DNA of 64,000 bases from Crambe crambe (taxonomy: Eukaryota; Porifera; Demospongiae; Poecilosclerida; Crambeidae), in contig OZ004584.1 of NCBI GenBank assembly GCA_963924555.1, forward strand, positions 5,951,001 through 6,015,000, written 5' to 3'. Shown here piece after piece: positions 1 to 11,865 of the stretch. The first letter of the stretch is position 1. Each line of letters opens with the position of its first letter. The notes under the pieces are model-generated. The model was not told where the DNA came from. It did no database searches and worked only from the letters and a program-made list of their open reading frames with translations. A program made the translations under genes and the position numbers.

Positions 1-479
1 ACATAAATAGATCATACCTACAAAGCTATACAATGAAATATAGGATGTTTTTTTTTACAGGATTAGCTAAACTAAATGTGGTCAGACCTACTAACTGTTG
101 AGAATGTGTTACTATTGTCTTCTTTCTTGCATGATCACTATAACAATGTTGATCCATGCAATGTAAATGCACTATGCTGTGCTATCCTATGGATGCATAT
201 GCAGCAAAGGCTATATATTTTCAATGCTGTAGCTATTGGCCTGGAGTAATCATTGATAATGATATGGTGTAGAGCAAGCTAACTAGGTGGTCTCAACCAC
301 TGCAAGAATCTAGCTACGTAATGAGTATGAATGATGGCAATTGGTGTGTACCCACGAGACTTGCCATAACAAACCCTAGTACTAACAGTTTATGATTGTA
401 ATCAATTTCATTTTAATTGCAGATTGCACATATAATTTGAGAGTAGATTATCATTTCATTCGAGGCATCATCTTTGCAG
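1..479. other. Probable intron or 5' region of the ankyrin gene
   Basis: AT-rich, with stops in all frames. It ends in a plausible 3' splice site (CATCTTTGCAG). I cannot place an upstream exon in it. Confidence 0.5.
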
Positions 480-3400
480 TATTATTATTTGCTATTTCTT
501 CTTGGTTGAATCCTTGATTCTTTTGGATCAAAGTGAGATTATAAATAGCGCGGCGCCTTTTGATTGTATTCTCGTCACCGCCAGTCGTCACATCAACACC
601 TTACATCAATTAATTAATGGACTATTACAAGGGACATTGACTGATAAAACTTCAATAATTTCAGAATTGAGTTATGAAATCGTTCGATCAAGTATAATGT
701 CTTCGTTAAAAGAAAACATTCACATTGAAACATTAATATCAGCATTGGAATCAGGTGATTTCAAGACGGTGTTACCAATATTATTATTGCAACAAAAATC
801 GTTACCAGAGCTCACTCTTCCTAATAAATTCACACCTCTTCACTATGCCTGTCGTCATGGCAGACTGGATGTGGTTCAATCACTCATTACTAACTGCATT
901 GGGTACACCATTGAGAGTAGAGATGCAAATGGTTGCACACCCTTACACACTGCAGCAAAGTACGGACACTTCAATATCATCGAATATGCTATATCGAGCT
1001 TACTCTTCTCCAATACATTGCCATGTATACAAATGGAGATTAATACTAAATTATCTTTAGCACTAATGTCTTTATTCCAAGGTAAATTAAAAGACCAGCA
1101 TACAGATTTGAATGGAAATACTCCATTACATGCTGCCTGTATGGGAGGGAACTTGGATATAGTCCAGTTCCTTGTCAATACTATTGGCTGTGATCCAATG
1201 AGCACTGGAAACTGTCTCCACCTGGCAGCAGAGCATGGACACTTGAATGTGGTTAAATACTTATTGGAGGAGGTAGGGAGTGACGTGAATCCTGTGGATG
1301 TACATGGGAAATCTCCAGCTTACCTTGCAGCTGAAGGAGGACATTTACCAGTCCTCAAGTATCTCATTGAGATAAAGGGAGCAGATCCTCAATTCAAAAC
1401 AACTGCAGAATGGAAAAGTGATTACTTTCATATGGCACCAGGTAGGTCACTAGTACATACAGCAAGTTGTGAAGGGCACCTAAATGTGGTGGAATATTTG
1501 CTATGCAGTCACTATTGCAGTCCATCTTGTCAGGATGAAGAGCATGATACTCCTCTTCATTATGCCAGTTACAAAGGACACATGGACATTGTAGTTTACC
1601 TAATAGACATACATCACTGTGATCCATTATGTGAAAATAAAAAAAAGCAAACTCCATTGAACCATGCTTCCTTCGGCGGACACTTAGATGTGGTGAGATA
1701 CTTTACTGCTATCCACCACTCAAATCCACTAGTGAAGGATACTTATGGTAACACACCACTTCACTATGCTGCATTGCAAGGTAAACTAGATGTGGTCAAG
1801 CACTTTATTGAAGATATGAAATGTGATCCCAACAATAAAGAACGATTGGATAGGATTCCTCTTCATCATGCGAGTGAACAAGGACATCTAGATGTCGTGA
1901 AATACCTCGTAGAATCACATCACTGTGATCCATTGTGTCCAGATGTTTGGAAGGAAACTCCATTGCACCGAGCCTCTTACAAAGGACACTTAAATGTGGT
2001 GCAATATTTAAATGCTCTCCACAACTCAAATCCACTAGTGAAAGATACTTATGGTAACACACCACTTCACTATGCTGCATTGGAAGGTAAACTAGATGTG
2101 GTCAAGCACTTTATTGAAGATATGAAATGTGATCCCAACACTAAAGAACGATTGGATAGGATTCCTCTTCATCATGCGAGTGAACAAGGACATCTAGATG
2201 TCGTGAAATACCTTGTAGAATCACATCACTGTGATCCATTGTGTCCAGATGTTTGGAAGGAAACTCCATTGCACCTAGCCTCTTACAAAGGACACTTAAA
2301 TGTGGTGCAATATTTAAATGCTCTCCACAACTCAAATCCACTAGTGAAAGATACTTATGGTAACACACCACTTCACTATGCTGCATTGGAAGGTAAACTA
2401 GATGTGGTCAAGCACTTTATTGAAGATATGAAATGTGATCCCAACACTAAAGGACGATGTGATGGGATTCCTCTTCATTATGCAAGTGAACAAGGACATC
2501 TAGATGTCGTGAAATACCTCGTAGAATCACATCACTGTGATCCATTGTGTCCAAATGAATACAAGCAAACTCCATTGCGCCAAGCCTCTTCCAACGGACA
2601 CTTTGATGTGGTGCAATACTTTACTGCTATCGACCACTTAGATCCATTGATGAAGAACATGATCAAATACTTTCTTGAGGATATGGAGTCCAACCTTAAT
2701 GCTAATAGCCTATTTTATCAGCATTCACTTCATCATGCAGCACATCTAGGACGTTTAGATGTTGTGAAATACTTAATAGAATCACATCATTATGATCCAT
2801 CTTATCAGGATGAAAATGAGAGAACTCCATTGCATCTTGCTTCATTGGAAGGTCACCTGGATGTGGTGAAATATCTAGCAACTATCCACCAGTTAGATCC
2901 ACTAGTGAATGATGTCAACTACAATTCATCACTCAATCTTGCCACATTAAATGGTAAATTTGAAATATTGAGATACTTCATTGAAGAAATGAAATGTGAT
3001 CCTTACACTAGAGGTGAAGAGAATCAGACTCTTCTTCATCAAGCCAGTGAACGAGGACATTTCGATATTGTTTTATACCTAGTTGAATCACATCACTGTG
3101 ACCCTTTAAGTCCTGATAGTGAACTGGTGACTCCATTGCACTGTGCATCTGCTGCAGGTCACTTGGATATAGTTCGATTTTTCACCATTTATTGCAAGTC
3201 TGATCCATTAGTGAAAGATGATTATGGTAATACTTCTCTACACAAAGCTGTGCAGAATAATAGACTTGAAGTGGTCAGATTTTACATTGAAGACATCAAA
3301 TGTGATCCTAATATCAGGGGTCAGTTTGGTAGTACTCCTCTCCATGATGCGATCATAAGTGACTCTTTTGATGTTTCTAAATATCTGATAGATTCAAATA

Positions 3401-6400
3401 CCTGTGATGTACAGTTATCGAATAATTCTGGTGAAACTCCTTTTCGTCTTGCAATAAAAAGAGACGACCTTGAAATTATCAAATTTCTCATGACTTTTTG
3501 CAGATTAGATCCATATACACAGCCTGATAGGAAGGCTCTTCTAAAAATTAAGTCTCCAGAAATTCAGAAGATTTTTGATGAATATGCTGATCCCCTTCAC
3601 AAAGCTGTCATTATTGGAGATATGGAAAACGTCACATTTTACATTGAGAGGAAAAAGTGGAGTCCACTACTACAAGATAGACATGGAAATAACTTACTCC
3701 ACAATGCAGCAAAGTATGGTCAATTGGAAGTGGCCAAGTACTTAACAGGGAGTGGACTAGATAATGCAGAACAGGATAATTATCGAGTTTCGTGTGATCC
3801 ATCTATAAAGAATAAGTGTGGCCTAACAGCACAACAGATAGCATCACAGAGTGGTCATAAACATGTGGAGTCTTATCTTCTTCGTGCTACAACAAGTCTA
3901 ACTATTGCCAAAAAGTATGCTTTATCACCTTCTATCTGCATATTGGTGATAGGCAATTCTGGGTCAGGAAAATCCACTTTAGTCAAAGCTTTGAGCAAAG
4001 AAAAAAATCTTATTGGAAAAATCAAGAAGGTTAAAGGAGTTGTACCATTAACAGCTGGTATCATACCCACTACCCTCCAGAGTAAAGTGTTTGGAAGTGT
4101 CAGCATTTATGACTTTGCTGGACATGAAGAATACTATGCAAGTCATGAAATAATCCTTCAGCAAGCAACTCAACCACTCGTTCTTGTAGCAGTCGATATT
4201 TCACTACCTGCAACAGATATAAAGAAGCAGACATTATACTGGCTTTCCATATTATCCAATGCAGCTTCTATCAAGAAACATAAAACATTCCACTTGATAG
4301 TTGTGGGTAGTCATGCAGATCAAGTCTCTAGTGAAACAAATAACAGTGTACAACAGATTATGACTTCTGCTTTTGTAACATGTGAGACCATAAAATATCA
4401 TGGATTCATTCTCTGTGATTGTCGATATTCAGGATCTAGTGACATGAAGGAACTGCGGCAAAAGTTAAACAGTGTTTGTGTATCTATACGTCAGCATATC
4501 ACACGTACTGAAAGTGATTACTCTAACAGGTTATGTGCATCTTTAATGTACTACTTGCGAGAAAGCGTGTCTGATCAAGTTCCAACAATCACTGTAAGCA
4601 AGTTGTGTAACCTGATTAAGGAATTGAGGAGTCCAGGTCCAACTTTAGTTCAACTTGCTAATCTGAATTTATTGATTGATACTTGTGATACTCTATGCTC
4701 AAATGGACACCTTATCTTCTTGCCACATGAAAGAAACATGAAGAAAAGTGTGTTAGTATTGAATCAAAACATCATGCTTTCCAAGGTCCATGCAAGTCTC
4801 AAGTTGATAAAGCAAAACATAACAAACGATGTAGGAATGTTGGAAGCATCTCAACTTAAAGAAATTCTGTCTAAATCTTTGCGGAGTGCAATGCCACCGG
4901 ATTTAGCTATCAAATATCTGATTTTCACTCAATTTTGTACTGAAGTGGCTCCTGATCATCTCCTATCTGCTCCAGAAAATCTCAAGAAATCTGTTCACTA
5001 CTTCTTTCCAAACTTAGTTGATAATCCAAGGCCTTTGAATATGTGGAAAACAGAAGAAGAAAGTTACACACACTTGTACACATGGTGTTTAAAGTGTTCC
5101 AATCCTCACCACTTCTTTACCCCCAGGTTCCTCCACATTTTATTCATTCAACTATTGGAATATGAACGATATTCATTCAATCCTGTATATCCCATCTGGA
5201 AAAATGGCATCTTGTTAGTCCACAGCAATGCCACCAGATGTGTGATTGAGGTTACAGACCAGACTTCTCAGTTGTGCATAGCAATGCAGTGTGTAAAGGG
5301 TTATGAATATAACTTAGTGCAGCAACGATCCACCCTAATCTCCCTCATCAAATCTTTGAAAACAAAAGTCTGTCCATCAATTGAGCTTGAAGAATTCTTT
5401 TATCATCCTCAGAGATCATATCCTCCAGAGATCACAGCAGAAATACCAATGGCTGAAGTAGCTCACTCTGTCATTAAGGGTGAGCCTACCGTTGTAACTC
5501 ATGAAGACAGAAGAAATCCTCAACATGTTCTTCTTTCTGATCTCCTTCATTTCGATTCCTTTCACAAATTAAGAGAGTCAGTTCTTCAAGAAATTTATGC
5601 AAATACTATTGCATCAAATGTGAATGTTCCTGAGAGCACATTAAGAAATGTGTATGAAGCAGTCAAGGAGTGCGGGCAGTTAGCTGAGATGCTTCAAGGC
5701 CCTGCCCCAGCCACAGAGCACACTGCAATTACTTATCAACAACTCCATGACATATTGGCTAAATACTCCATATTCACCCATGGGAATCTTTATGTAAGAC
5801 TATAATTATAGTAGCAATCACACAGTAAGTTGATTCATCTCATGCATGATCTCTCCTTATAGGAAGCAGCTGGAATTGAACTACCAAAGGTCGAAACCAT
5901 CCAGGGGCCCCCAAATCTTCCAATCAATAGTGGTAAGTCAATTTACTGTTATACTGTCATGCCATGTAGCAGTTTTCATAATGAAAATTGAGTTGTTGTT
6001 TTTTGTTTTTTTTTTTGTTTTTGTTTTTATTTATTTGACAAATATTTTACAGCACAAAAATTTTATCTCACAAAATTTCCTGTTATACAGTATGATAATT
6101 AATTTTATTCCAGAGTATTTCAAGTCAAAAATGATACTAGCTTGTTATTATGCACAATTACCATTGTATTCATAACAGCATGGTGGTAAACATTATTATT
6201 AAACACCATTTGTTGTAGATCCTTTGTGCATTGAAGACCTTTATAGCATCAATGTCAAGGTGGCTGAAGTGACTAAGTGGAGGGAATTTGGGTCAGCTCT
6301 CAGGCTGAGAGACTACACCTTGGAACTAATCAGAATCCGTCATCTCCAAGATGCTCAGCATTGCTTGACTGAAGTACTAGCAGCCTTTTTGAAGGGGGAA

Positions 6401-7197
6401 GGACAATCGAACGAATCACCTCCAAACTGGAAGAAAGTGGTTGGTGCTCTCAAGTCTGTAAACATGAATGAATATGCTGAGCAACTCATACGACAATTAA
6501 CAGGTACGTAGTTGATCAGCAAAGATGAAGCATCCTAGCTGACTCTAATTTAGTTATATACAGTAAGCCAAGCAATGAAGTACTATCCCAATAATTATAT
6601 TGACTGCAGTTTCTGTAACAGAAAAATTAATTTCCTATTTACTTGCTAGTGTTGACTGGTTTTTTTCCTATAGATGTTAATTGTGATTCAAATGAAGCAT
6701 CAAAAGATTTTGCTTCAGTTAACAGTGATCTTATAGGTATGAATGTAGCTAGATCATGTGACCTTATAAGTGTTTATCTAGCTAGATCATGTGACCTTAT
6801 AAGTAAGCATATAGATAGTAATAAAGAATTATAGCTATAGTTATGGTAGCTGTTGAGTTAGGAACTCATTATTGCAGGAAGTGACTCCTTTATTGACGTG
6901 AAGAGATATGTTCAACCCCTGAGTCACAAGTGGTTCCACCTTGGTCTCTCCCTCGGCCTCCGCTACTCCACTCTCAAGAATATTGAGGCCTCCCATCACC
7001 ATGACGTTGGGGATCACATGACTGATATGCTTCAGACATGGCTGAGAGGAGTGGACCCGGATGTCACTGAAAGGGTAAGGGGTCCTCCCAGCTGGAGGTC
7101 CCTGGCCCAAGCCCTGGACTGTCCTCTGGTGCGTGAACACCAGGTGGCACTCAACATCAAGAGTGAACATGAAATCCCTGAAGAAATTCACCTTTAA
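480..7197 (+). CDS. Ankyrin-repeat / Roc-like GTPase / double death-domain protein (5' partial)
   Basis: Five exons: 480-5793, 5863-5932, 6219-6503, 6674-6736, 6878-7197, all with GT-AG borders and matching phases (about 2,015 residues). No ATG lies in frame near the 5' end, and an acceptor (TTTGCAG) ends at 479, so earlier exons probably lie left of the window. Residue numbers count from base 502. Ankyrin repeats (TPLHYA..G.LDVV) fill roughly 110-1130. A Roc/Ras-like GTPase follows: P-loop GNSGSGKST near 1151, DFAGHEE switch, and GSHAD in the place of the NKxD box. A COR-like region runs to about 1650. Exon 3 carries a death domain (KWREFGSALRL...NWKKVVGAL) and exon 5 a second (KWFHLGLSLGL...SWRSLAQAL). 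The order ankyrin-GTPase-death matches the C-terminal half of DAPK proteins; no kinase is in the window. A death- or immune-signalling role is inferred. Confidence 0.85.
1741..2580 (+). repeat. 306-bp tandem repeat within the ankyrin exon
   Basis: Three nearly identical 306-bp copies (102 codons, three ankyrin repeats each) start at 1741, 2047 and 2353, marked by ACTTATGGTAACACACCACT. The third copy diverges after about 2570. The unit keeps the reading frame and is far more alike at DNA level than other repeats of the same exon, so the expansion or conversion is recent. Confidence 0.9.
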
Positions 7198-7937
7198 TAG
7201 CTAGCAATGTAGGTGATATTCACTTTCCTTTGCTACTGTACATCTATAGATAGTTCATTGTTTTCGTTGTTTTTTGTAGTTAAATCATCTGATTTTTTGT
7301 CCTCAATGAAAGAATGTTGTTCTTTTTTTTTGCCAATACAAGATTTTATAATTATATTTCACTATAGCTAACACCATTGTGATTTTCCCCCCCTCCCTGC
7401 TTTGTCAACGTAGCTAGCTACATGTACTCACATTAATTTTTGGTTAGTGTTAGGGAGCAGTGAGTGTACATGTATGCATGCACATCATGTCCTAAGCTCC
7501 AGACGACCACACCCCTCCTGGCCAAAAGTTATTGCATGTGCTATTGAGTTGCTAGGTTCATTCAAGAAATGCCACATCATGGCAGGAAGGATCCAAGTGC
7601 AGATATCAACATCAGTCAGGCAAGAGAGCTAACCCAGAAAGCAGCTGTCCCCTATACCTGTTAGTTTTATTTTATTTTGTTTTTGGTTTGTTTTTGTTTT
7701 TGTTTTTGTTTTTAATTTTTTCATCTTGCTAACCACCAATCCCAGACCTCCTCTGTAGTGTTGACTACAATTTATATCAGTCCAGCATGGGGCATATAGC
7801 TATTATACAGATGGTAACTCAATTGATCTCTGTGATCTGCCCATGCATGTGTGCATGTCGTGACGGGGAATTATGCATCATGTGACCATATAGGGGAAAC
7901 CCTGAGCACTGGTTAGCTAACACCTTGCTTATAGTTA
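7198..7937. other. Intergenic, no gene seen
   Basis: Follows the ankyrin/death gene. It contains T-rich simple sequence (GTTTTT runs near 7680-7715) and only short non-conserved ORFs. It ends at the TTA duplication flanking the next element. Confidence 0.6.
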
Positions 7938-8264
7938 GGCCACTATTTATAGAATGATTGTTTCCTGTCCACCGCCCGCGTATTGAAAATGTCACCGCAT
8001 CAAAAAATATTATTACTGCCTAGCGAGCGCCTGCCATTGCTCATGCGCGCAGTAGAGCGCGCACATTTGGCTTCACATGCAGCTCTTTTTGGGAAAGCCC
8101 GTGGTGAATGACTAGTCTCGCGGGGCGCGAGACTAGTGAATGATGAAGACAGGACCCTTGAGACAAACAACGAAGCAGTAATAGAATAATTATAATAACC
8201 GCCCGCCCGCAGCACTTGTGGATGTTTTCTTGGACAGGAAACTAGGATTCTATAAATAGTGGCC
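7938..8264. mobile_element. PIF/Harbinger-like MITE (327 bp)
   Basis: Terminal inverted repeats of about 34 bp, imperfect, begin GGCCACTATTTATAGAAT at both ends, followed inward by TTTCCTGTCC. The element is flanked by the direct repeat TTA (7935-7937 and 8265-8267). A 3-bp TWA target duplication with a GGCC-type terminus is typical of PIF/Harbinger elements. There is no transposase ORF. An internal palindrome at about 8110-8136 (ACTAGTCTCGCG / CGCGAGACTAGT) forms a strong hairpin. Confidence 0.75.
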
Positions 8265-8555
8265 TTATCACGTATTATTGCACAACTGCATGTATTGATC
8301 CTTTGTAAGCCATTAGCTATTACAAACACAGATGATAAAATTGCAAGACTTTAGGATAATGTATACAGAGGAATGTTAGCTACAATGATCTTATGCTATA
8401 GCTAGTGAATAAGGACTTGGATGTTGTGAAATAAAATACCTCATAGGATTTTTTAAAAGTTTGCTCATGTAGCTAGCTATGTATAGTGAAGCTTCCAAAT
8501 AACTTGGGATCCAGCCTTTTGTCTGTTATCCTCTTTTGGACTCATATGTAGAATG

Positions 8556-8854
8556 CAGGGGCGGATTTAGCCAGTCTTCTTCCGTGTTCCGGAAGACGGT
8601 CAATATTTTTGTTATTAGTCAGCGCGTGCGCAGACTGATTTTACACTCCGCATTTGATTAGGTTTCAGCCTATTGCTAGCAGCAGGCTACAGCTACTGAA
8701 GCTTAGCTATATTAGATAGCTGGGCCATCAGAATTCAACTTTGAAATGGGCGTGGCTGAGCAAATGTGTGGGCGTGGTCAGATAAATTTCCCCGCGCGCA
8801 ACTGATTTACCACTGGTGGAAGACTGTCAATTTCAAGGGCTAGATCCGCCCCTG
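8556..8854. mobile_element. hAT-like MITE (299 bp)
   Basis: Inverted termini CAGGGGCGGATTTAGCC and GGGCTAGATCCGCCCCTG enclose about 300 bp without coding capacity. CAGGGGYGGAT termini are common in hAT-derived non-autonomous elements. The flanks share GAATG (8551-8555, 8855-8859), shorter than the usual 8-bp hAT duplication, so the superfamily is tentative. Confidence 0.6.
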
Positions 8855-9065
8855 GAATGTATACATAGCTACAAAGGTGCATGCTTTATAGATTGTCCTT
8901 TGTTGAGAGGTTTGTCCTCCTTCAGAGTGTCCTTCATCAGAAGTTCCATCACCTATAGATAACTAGCTAGCTACCATTATAGTTAGTTGCTATCCCTGTT
9001 CATTAGCTAAGTAACTTCATAGTTGATGGATTAATTTCAACATGTTAGAATTCTTGTGTAGTTAG
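8855..9065. other. Intergenic, no gene seen
   Basis: Short AT-rich stretch between the MITE and the 3' end of the fibrinogen-like pseudogene. No convincing signal. Confidence 0.5.
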
Positions 9066-10084
9066 CTAATAGCTATTAACCAGTTCTATTTTTGTTCTTG
9101 CTATTGCATAAATCTCCATTATCTGAATAGGTGTATCCACTCCATTTCCATCATTACAGATCCTGACTTCCAGGTCATCAGTGGTGGACTGGGAGAGGGT
9201 CTTACAGAACCATGGAGGGTTGTTGAACTGGCAGCAGGTGCTATTGGAACCACACCCCTTGCTGTCCCAGAGAGGGTTGTTTGTGTAGAGAATTCTTCTA
9301 GGATAAGTGGTTGAATTATAGCCAGTGTCGCAGAAGTAGTCGTTTCCAACGAAGGATATCGACGTCGAATATGGCCAAGTATTACTGCATGGGCACATCC
9401 AGTAATATTGGAAATTTTGACCCCTTTCTCCAACACCACAAGCGAATGACCAGATGTGGCTCCTCGACCCCACACTGCCGTGGGTAAGGGACACACCATG
9501 TACATAAGCGCGATCTATTGGACGGTTAGATAGTAAGGGAGAAAAAGCATGTGGACCACCATATTGATAAGCTTTTATGCGTCCACCCACACACATGGCG
9601 ATATGAGATTCCAAACGTGGAATAGAATGTTGATATACATCCTGGGTTTCTGTTCTGTCCCCTCCCACATGTCCTCACGGGGGTACTGATGGCGGTCCAG
9701 TCACTGGGGCAGACCTGGTTGGGGTCTGACATGTTGAGGAAGGCTACACAAGTCCATGTACTTGGTCCATCACAACCACACTGCCTGTTGAAGTCACAGT
9801 ACACACGCACAGCAGGTGGGCCAGTGCTGGAAAGTATCCAGTAGTAACCAGAAAGACTTTTTGAGGGCAGAGCATTGCAGGAACTGGCAGGGTTGTCTTC
9901 AGAGAAGCCAAAGTTGAAAATGCTTTGTCTTAATTCATGCCTGGCTTTAGCCATGGCTGATTTGGAAAGGGCAAGTACCACTAGGTCCACTTCTTAATAC
10001 TTTGATAGGAGGATTCATCAGTCCCTGTGACACGCATGACAAAACTAAGGAGCAGAGAAACACAACTATGATGAATATCTTCAT
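9066..10084 (-). pseudogene. Frameshifted copy of the secreted fibrinogen-like gene
   Basis: Tandem paralogue of the gene at 10870-11865. From the ATG at 10084 a signal peptide (MKIFIIVVFLCSLVLSCVS) and the linker KVLRSG are intact. A 1-nt insertion near 9965, shortly after CPF, breaks the frame; the body then reads in the next frame through VYCDFNRQCGCDG to SYRHVCG. A 4-nt insertion in the CA/GT run near 9585 shifts it again; the rest (GCGSNSTCCQFNNPPWFCK, TTDDLEVRIC) runs to the stop at 9066. Both breaks were located by aligning to the intact paralogue. If they are assembly errors this would be a working gene; two independent breaks make a pseudogene more likely. Confidence 0.8.
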
Positions 10085-10869
10085 TTCTTTTTCAGTAGCT
10101 AGCTAATACAGACCTAACCACTTCAGAGCTATTTCATTTCAGGATAGTGTGTGTATTGTCTGATGAAACCATTAAGCTTGTCACCACAGAACACAATATG
10201 ATCCCCATGCTGTTGGCTCATAACTTTGTAATCTTCCATGTAGTCACATAATTACATAATATGACGAAATCGATGAAGTCCACTTTGAAACATTAAAGCA
10301 TAAAAGCTTTATTTGTGGTAATGACATAATTTAAATTTTAAAGCCAATTAATTCTGGTGTCATCATCTCATTTCATGACTGCTACTTAGAGCCTACCTTC
10401 CACTTGCATATGTATAGGATATTTTTGTATCTGGATAGCTACATGGATACTTTGTATTCTGATAGCTAGCTACAAAAGTATCCAATGGATGTTAAATGTA
10501 GCTACATAGCTAGCTAGCTAGCTAGCTATCCAGAGATTAGAAAGAAGTTCTATTTTCAGGCACTGATCTGTCCAAAAGATCAAAAGAATCATTGCAACCC
10601 GAGGGGATGTACAATAGAAGTACACATCATCACCTTAATTTTCATGACTTGCTCATACGTGGAAATAACCCATTTTTAATAATCAGGTAAACCAGGGACA
10701 GGATATTAATTTTATGCCTCTGCATGGTGCTATGGGCACAGTTGACATGCAATGATATAGCTGGTGGAAATAGCTAGATCTCAGCAATCACACCATTCAA
10801 TTCAGAATTATCATAATTATAATATTTACATCAGCAGAAAGAAATTCAGATAGAGTTCAAAAGTTTCAT
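10085..10869. other. Intergenic between the fibrinogen-like copies
   Basis: No ORF of interest. It contains an AGCT-rich tract near 10500-10530 (TAGCTAGC repeated). Presumably it holds the promoter of the 9-kb copy and the 3' region of the upstream copy. Confidence 0.5.
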
Positions 10870-11865
10870 CTACTGGATATAGAGTTCTAATAATTGGATA
10901 GGTGTATCTGCTTCATGAGGAACATAATCTTTACAGATCCTGACCTCCAAGTCATCAGTGGTGGACTGGGAGATGGTCTTACAGAACCATGGAGGCCTGT
11001 TGAACTGGCAGCAGGTGCTGGAGGAACCACACCCCTGTCCATCCCAGAGAGGGTCGTTGGAGTAGAATGTAGTTGTACTTGAAGAAACACCATGGTTGCC
11101 AGAATCACAAAAGTAGGCATGGCCGACAAAAGCAGTTGAGAACCCCCAGTTATTGGTGTTACTGCAGTCACAGATCTTGGAACTAAATTGTCCGATTTCT
11201 CCGAGTGCTGCTGCAAAGGACCAAACGTGTTGCCGGAAACCCACTCTGCCATGTGTAATGGAGACACCTTCTACGTAAGGTCCATCAATTCGATAACGAT
11301 TGCGGACTACTGACGGATGAAAAGCTTCTGTACTTCCATGTTGATAGGCTATTATGCGTCCACACACACGCCTGTAGCTAAGTCCAAAAGTGGAATAGAA
11401 CACTGAACTGCATTCACCACTTGTGCTTAATCCCCTCCCACATGTCCTTACGGGATAAGGGATAGTGGTCCAGTTGCTGGGACAGACATGGTTGGGGTCT
11501 GACATGTTGAGGAAAGCTACACAAGTCCATGTACTTGGTCCATCACAACCACACTGCCTGTTGAAGTCACAGTACACACGCACAGCAGACCCATTGGAGG
11601 ACCTGATCCAGTAGTAATCAGAAGGGGAGTTCACAGGTACAGCATTGCAGGAACTGTATATGGTAGGCATTTTCTCTGGGGAATTGAAAATTAACTCTCT
11701 CAATTCACTTCTAGCATTAGCAACTTGTGATTCAGATGGACAGGCACCATTAGACCCACTTGTTAAGACCTTGACAGGAACAGTGGTGATGTTGTTGGGT
11801 CGTTGTGCCATGCATTGCCTTGGCGCCAGGAGAACAACTGACAAAACCAAGATCAAACCTGCCAT
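10870..11865 (-). CDS. Secreted Cys-rich fibrinogen-like protein, intronless
   Basis: 331 residues in one exon. Residues 1-20 are a signal peptide (MAGLILVLSVVLLAPRQCMA). At about 84-96 DYYWIRSS...VRVYCDF resembles the start of a fibrinogen C-terminal domain, followed by a Cys-rich part (QCGCDGPSTWTC, RTCGRG). The C-terminal half has conserved motifs (RRVCGRIIAYQ, GVSITHG, VWSFAAALGE, YFCDSGN, LWDGQGCG, STCCQFNRPPWFCK, TTDDLEVRIC) that I associate with uncharacterised secreted proteins of sponges and cnidarians. It should be extracellular and disulfide-rich. A lectin or recognition role would be a guess from the fibrinogen-like fold. The second tandem copy downstream on the same strand is broken. 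Confidence 0.85.
   Translation of the reverse strand: MAGLILVLSVVLLAPRQCMAQRPNNITTVPVKVLTSGSNGACPSESQVANARSELRELIFNSPEKMPTIYSSCNAVPVNSPSDYYWIRSSNGSAVRVYCDFNRQCGCDGPSTWTCVAFLNMSDPNHVCPSNWTTIPYPVRTCGRGLSTSGECSSVFYSTFGLSYRRVCGRIIAYQHGSTEAFHPSVVRNRYRIDGPYVEGVSITHGRVGFRQHVWSFAAALGEIGQFSSKICDCSNTNNWGFSTAFVGHAYFCDSGNHGVSSSTTTFYSNDPLWDGQGCGSSSTCCQFNRPPWFCKTISQSTTDDLEVRICKDYVPHEADTPIQLLELYIQ

Noticed and set aside
502-504. Start codon of the ankyrin gene at 502
   Set aside because: The codon is TTG, the frame is open upstream to 436, and an acceptor ends at 479; this is an internal exon.
5846-6175. 109-codon ORF after the large ankyrin exon
   Set aside because: Only 5863-5932 is coding, in another frame; the rest is intron.
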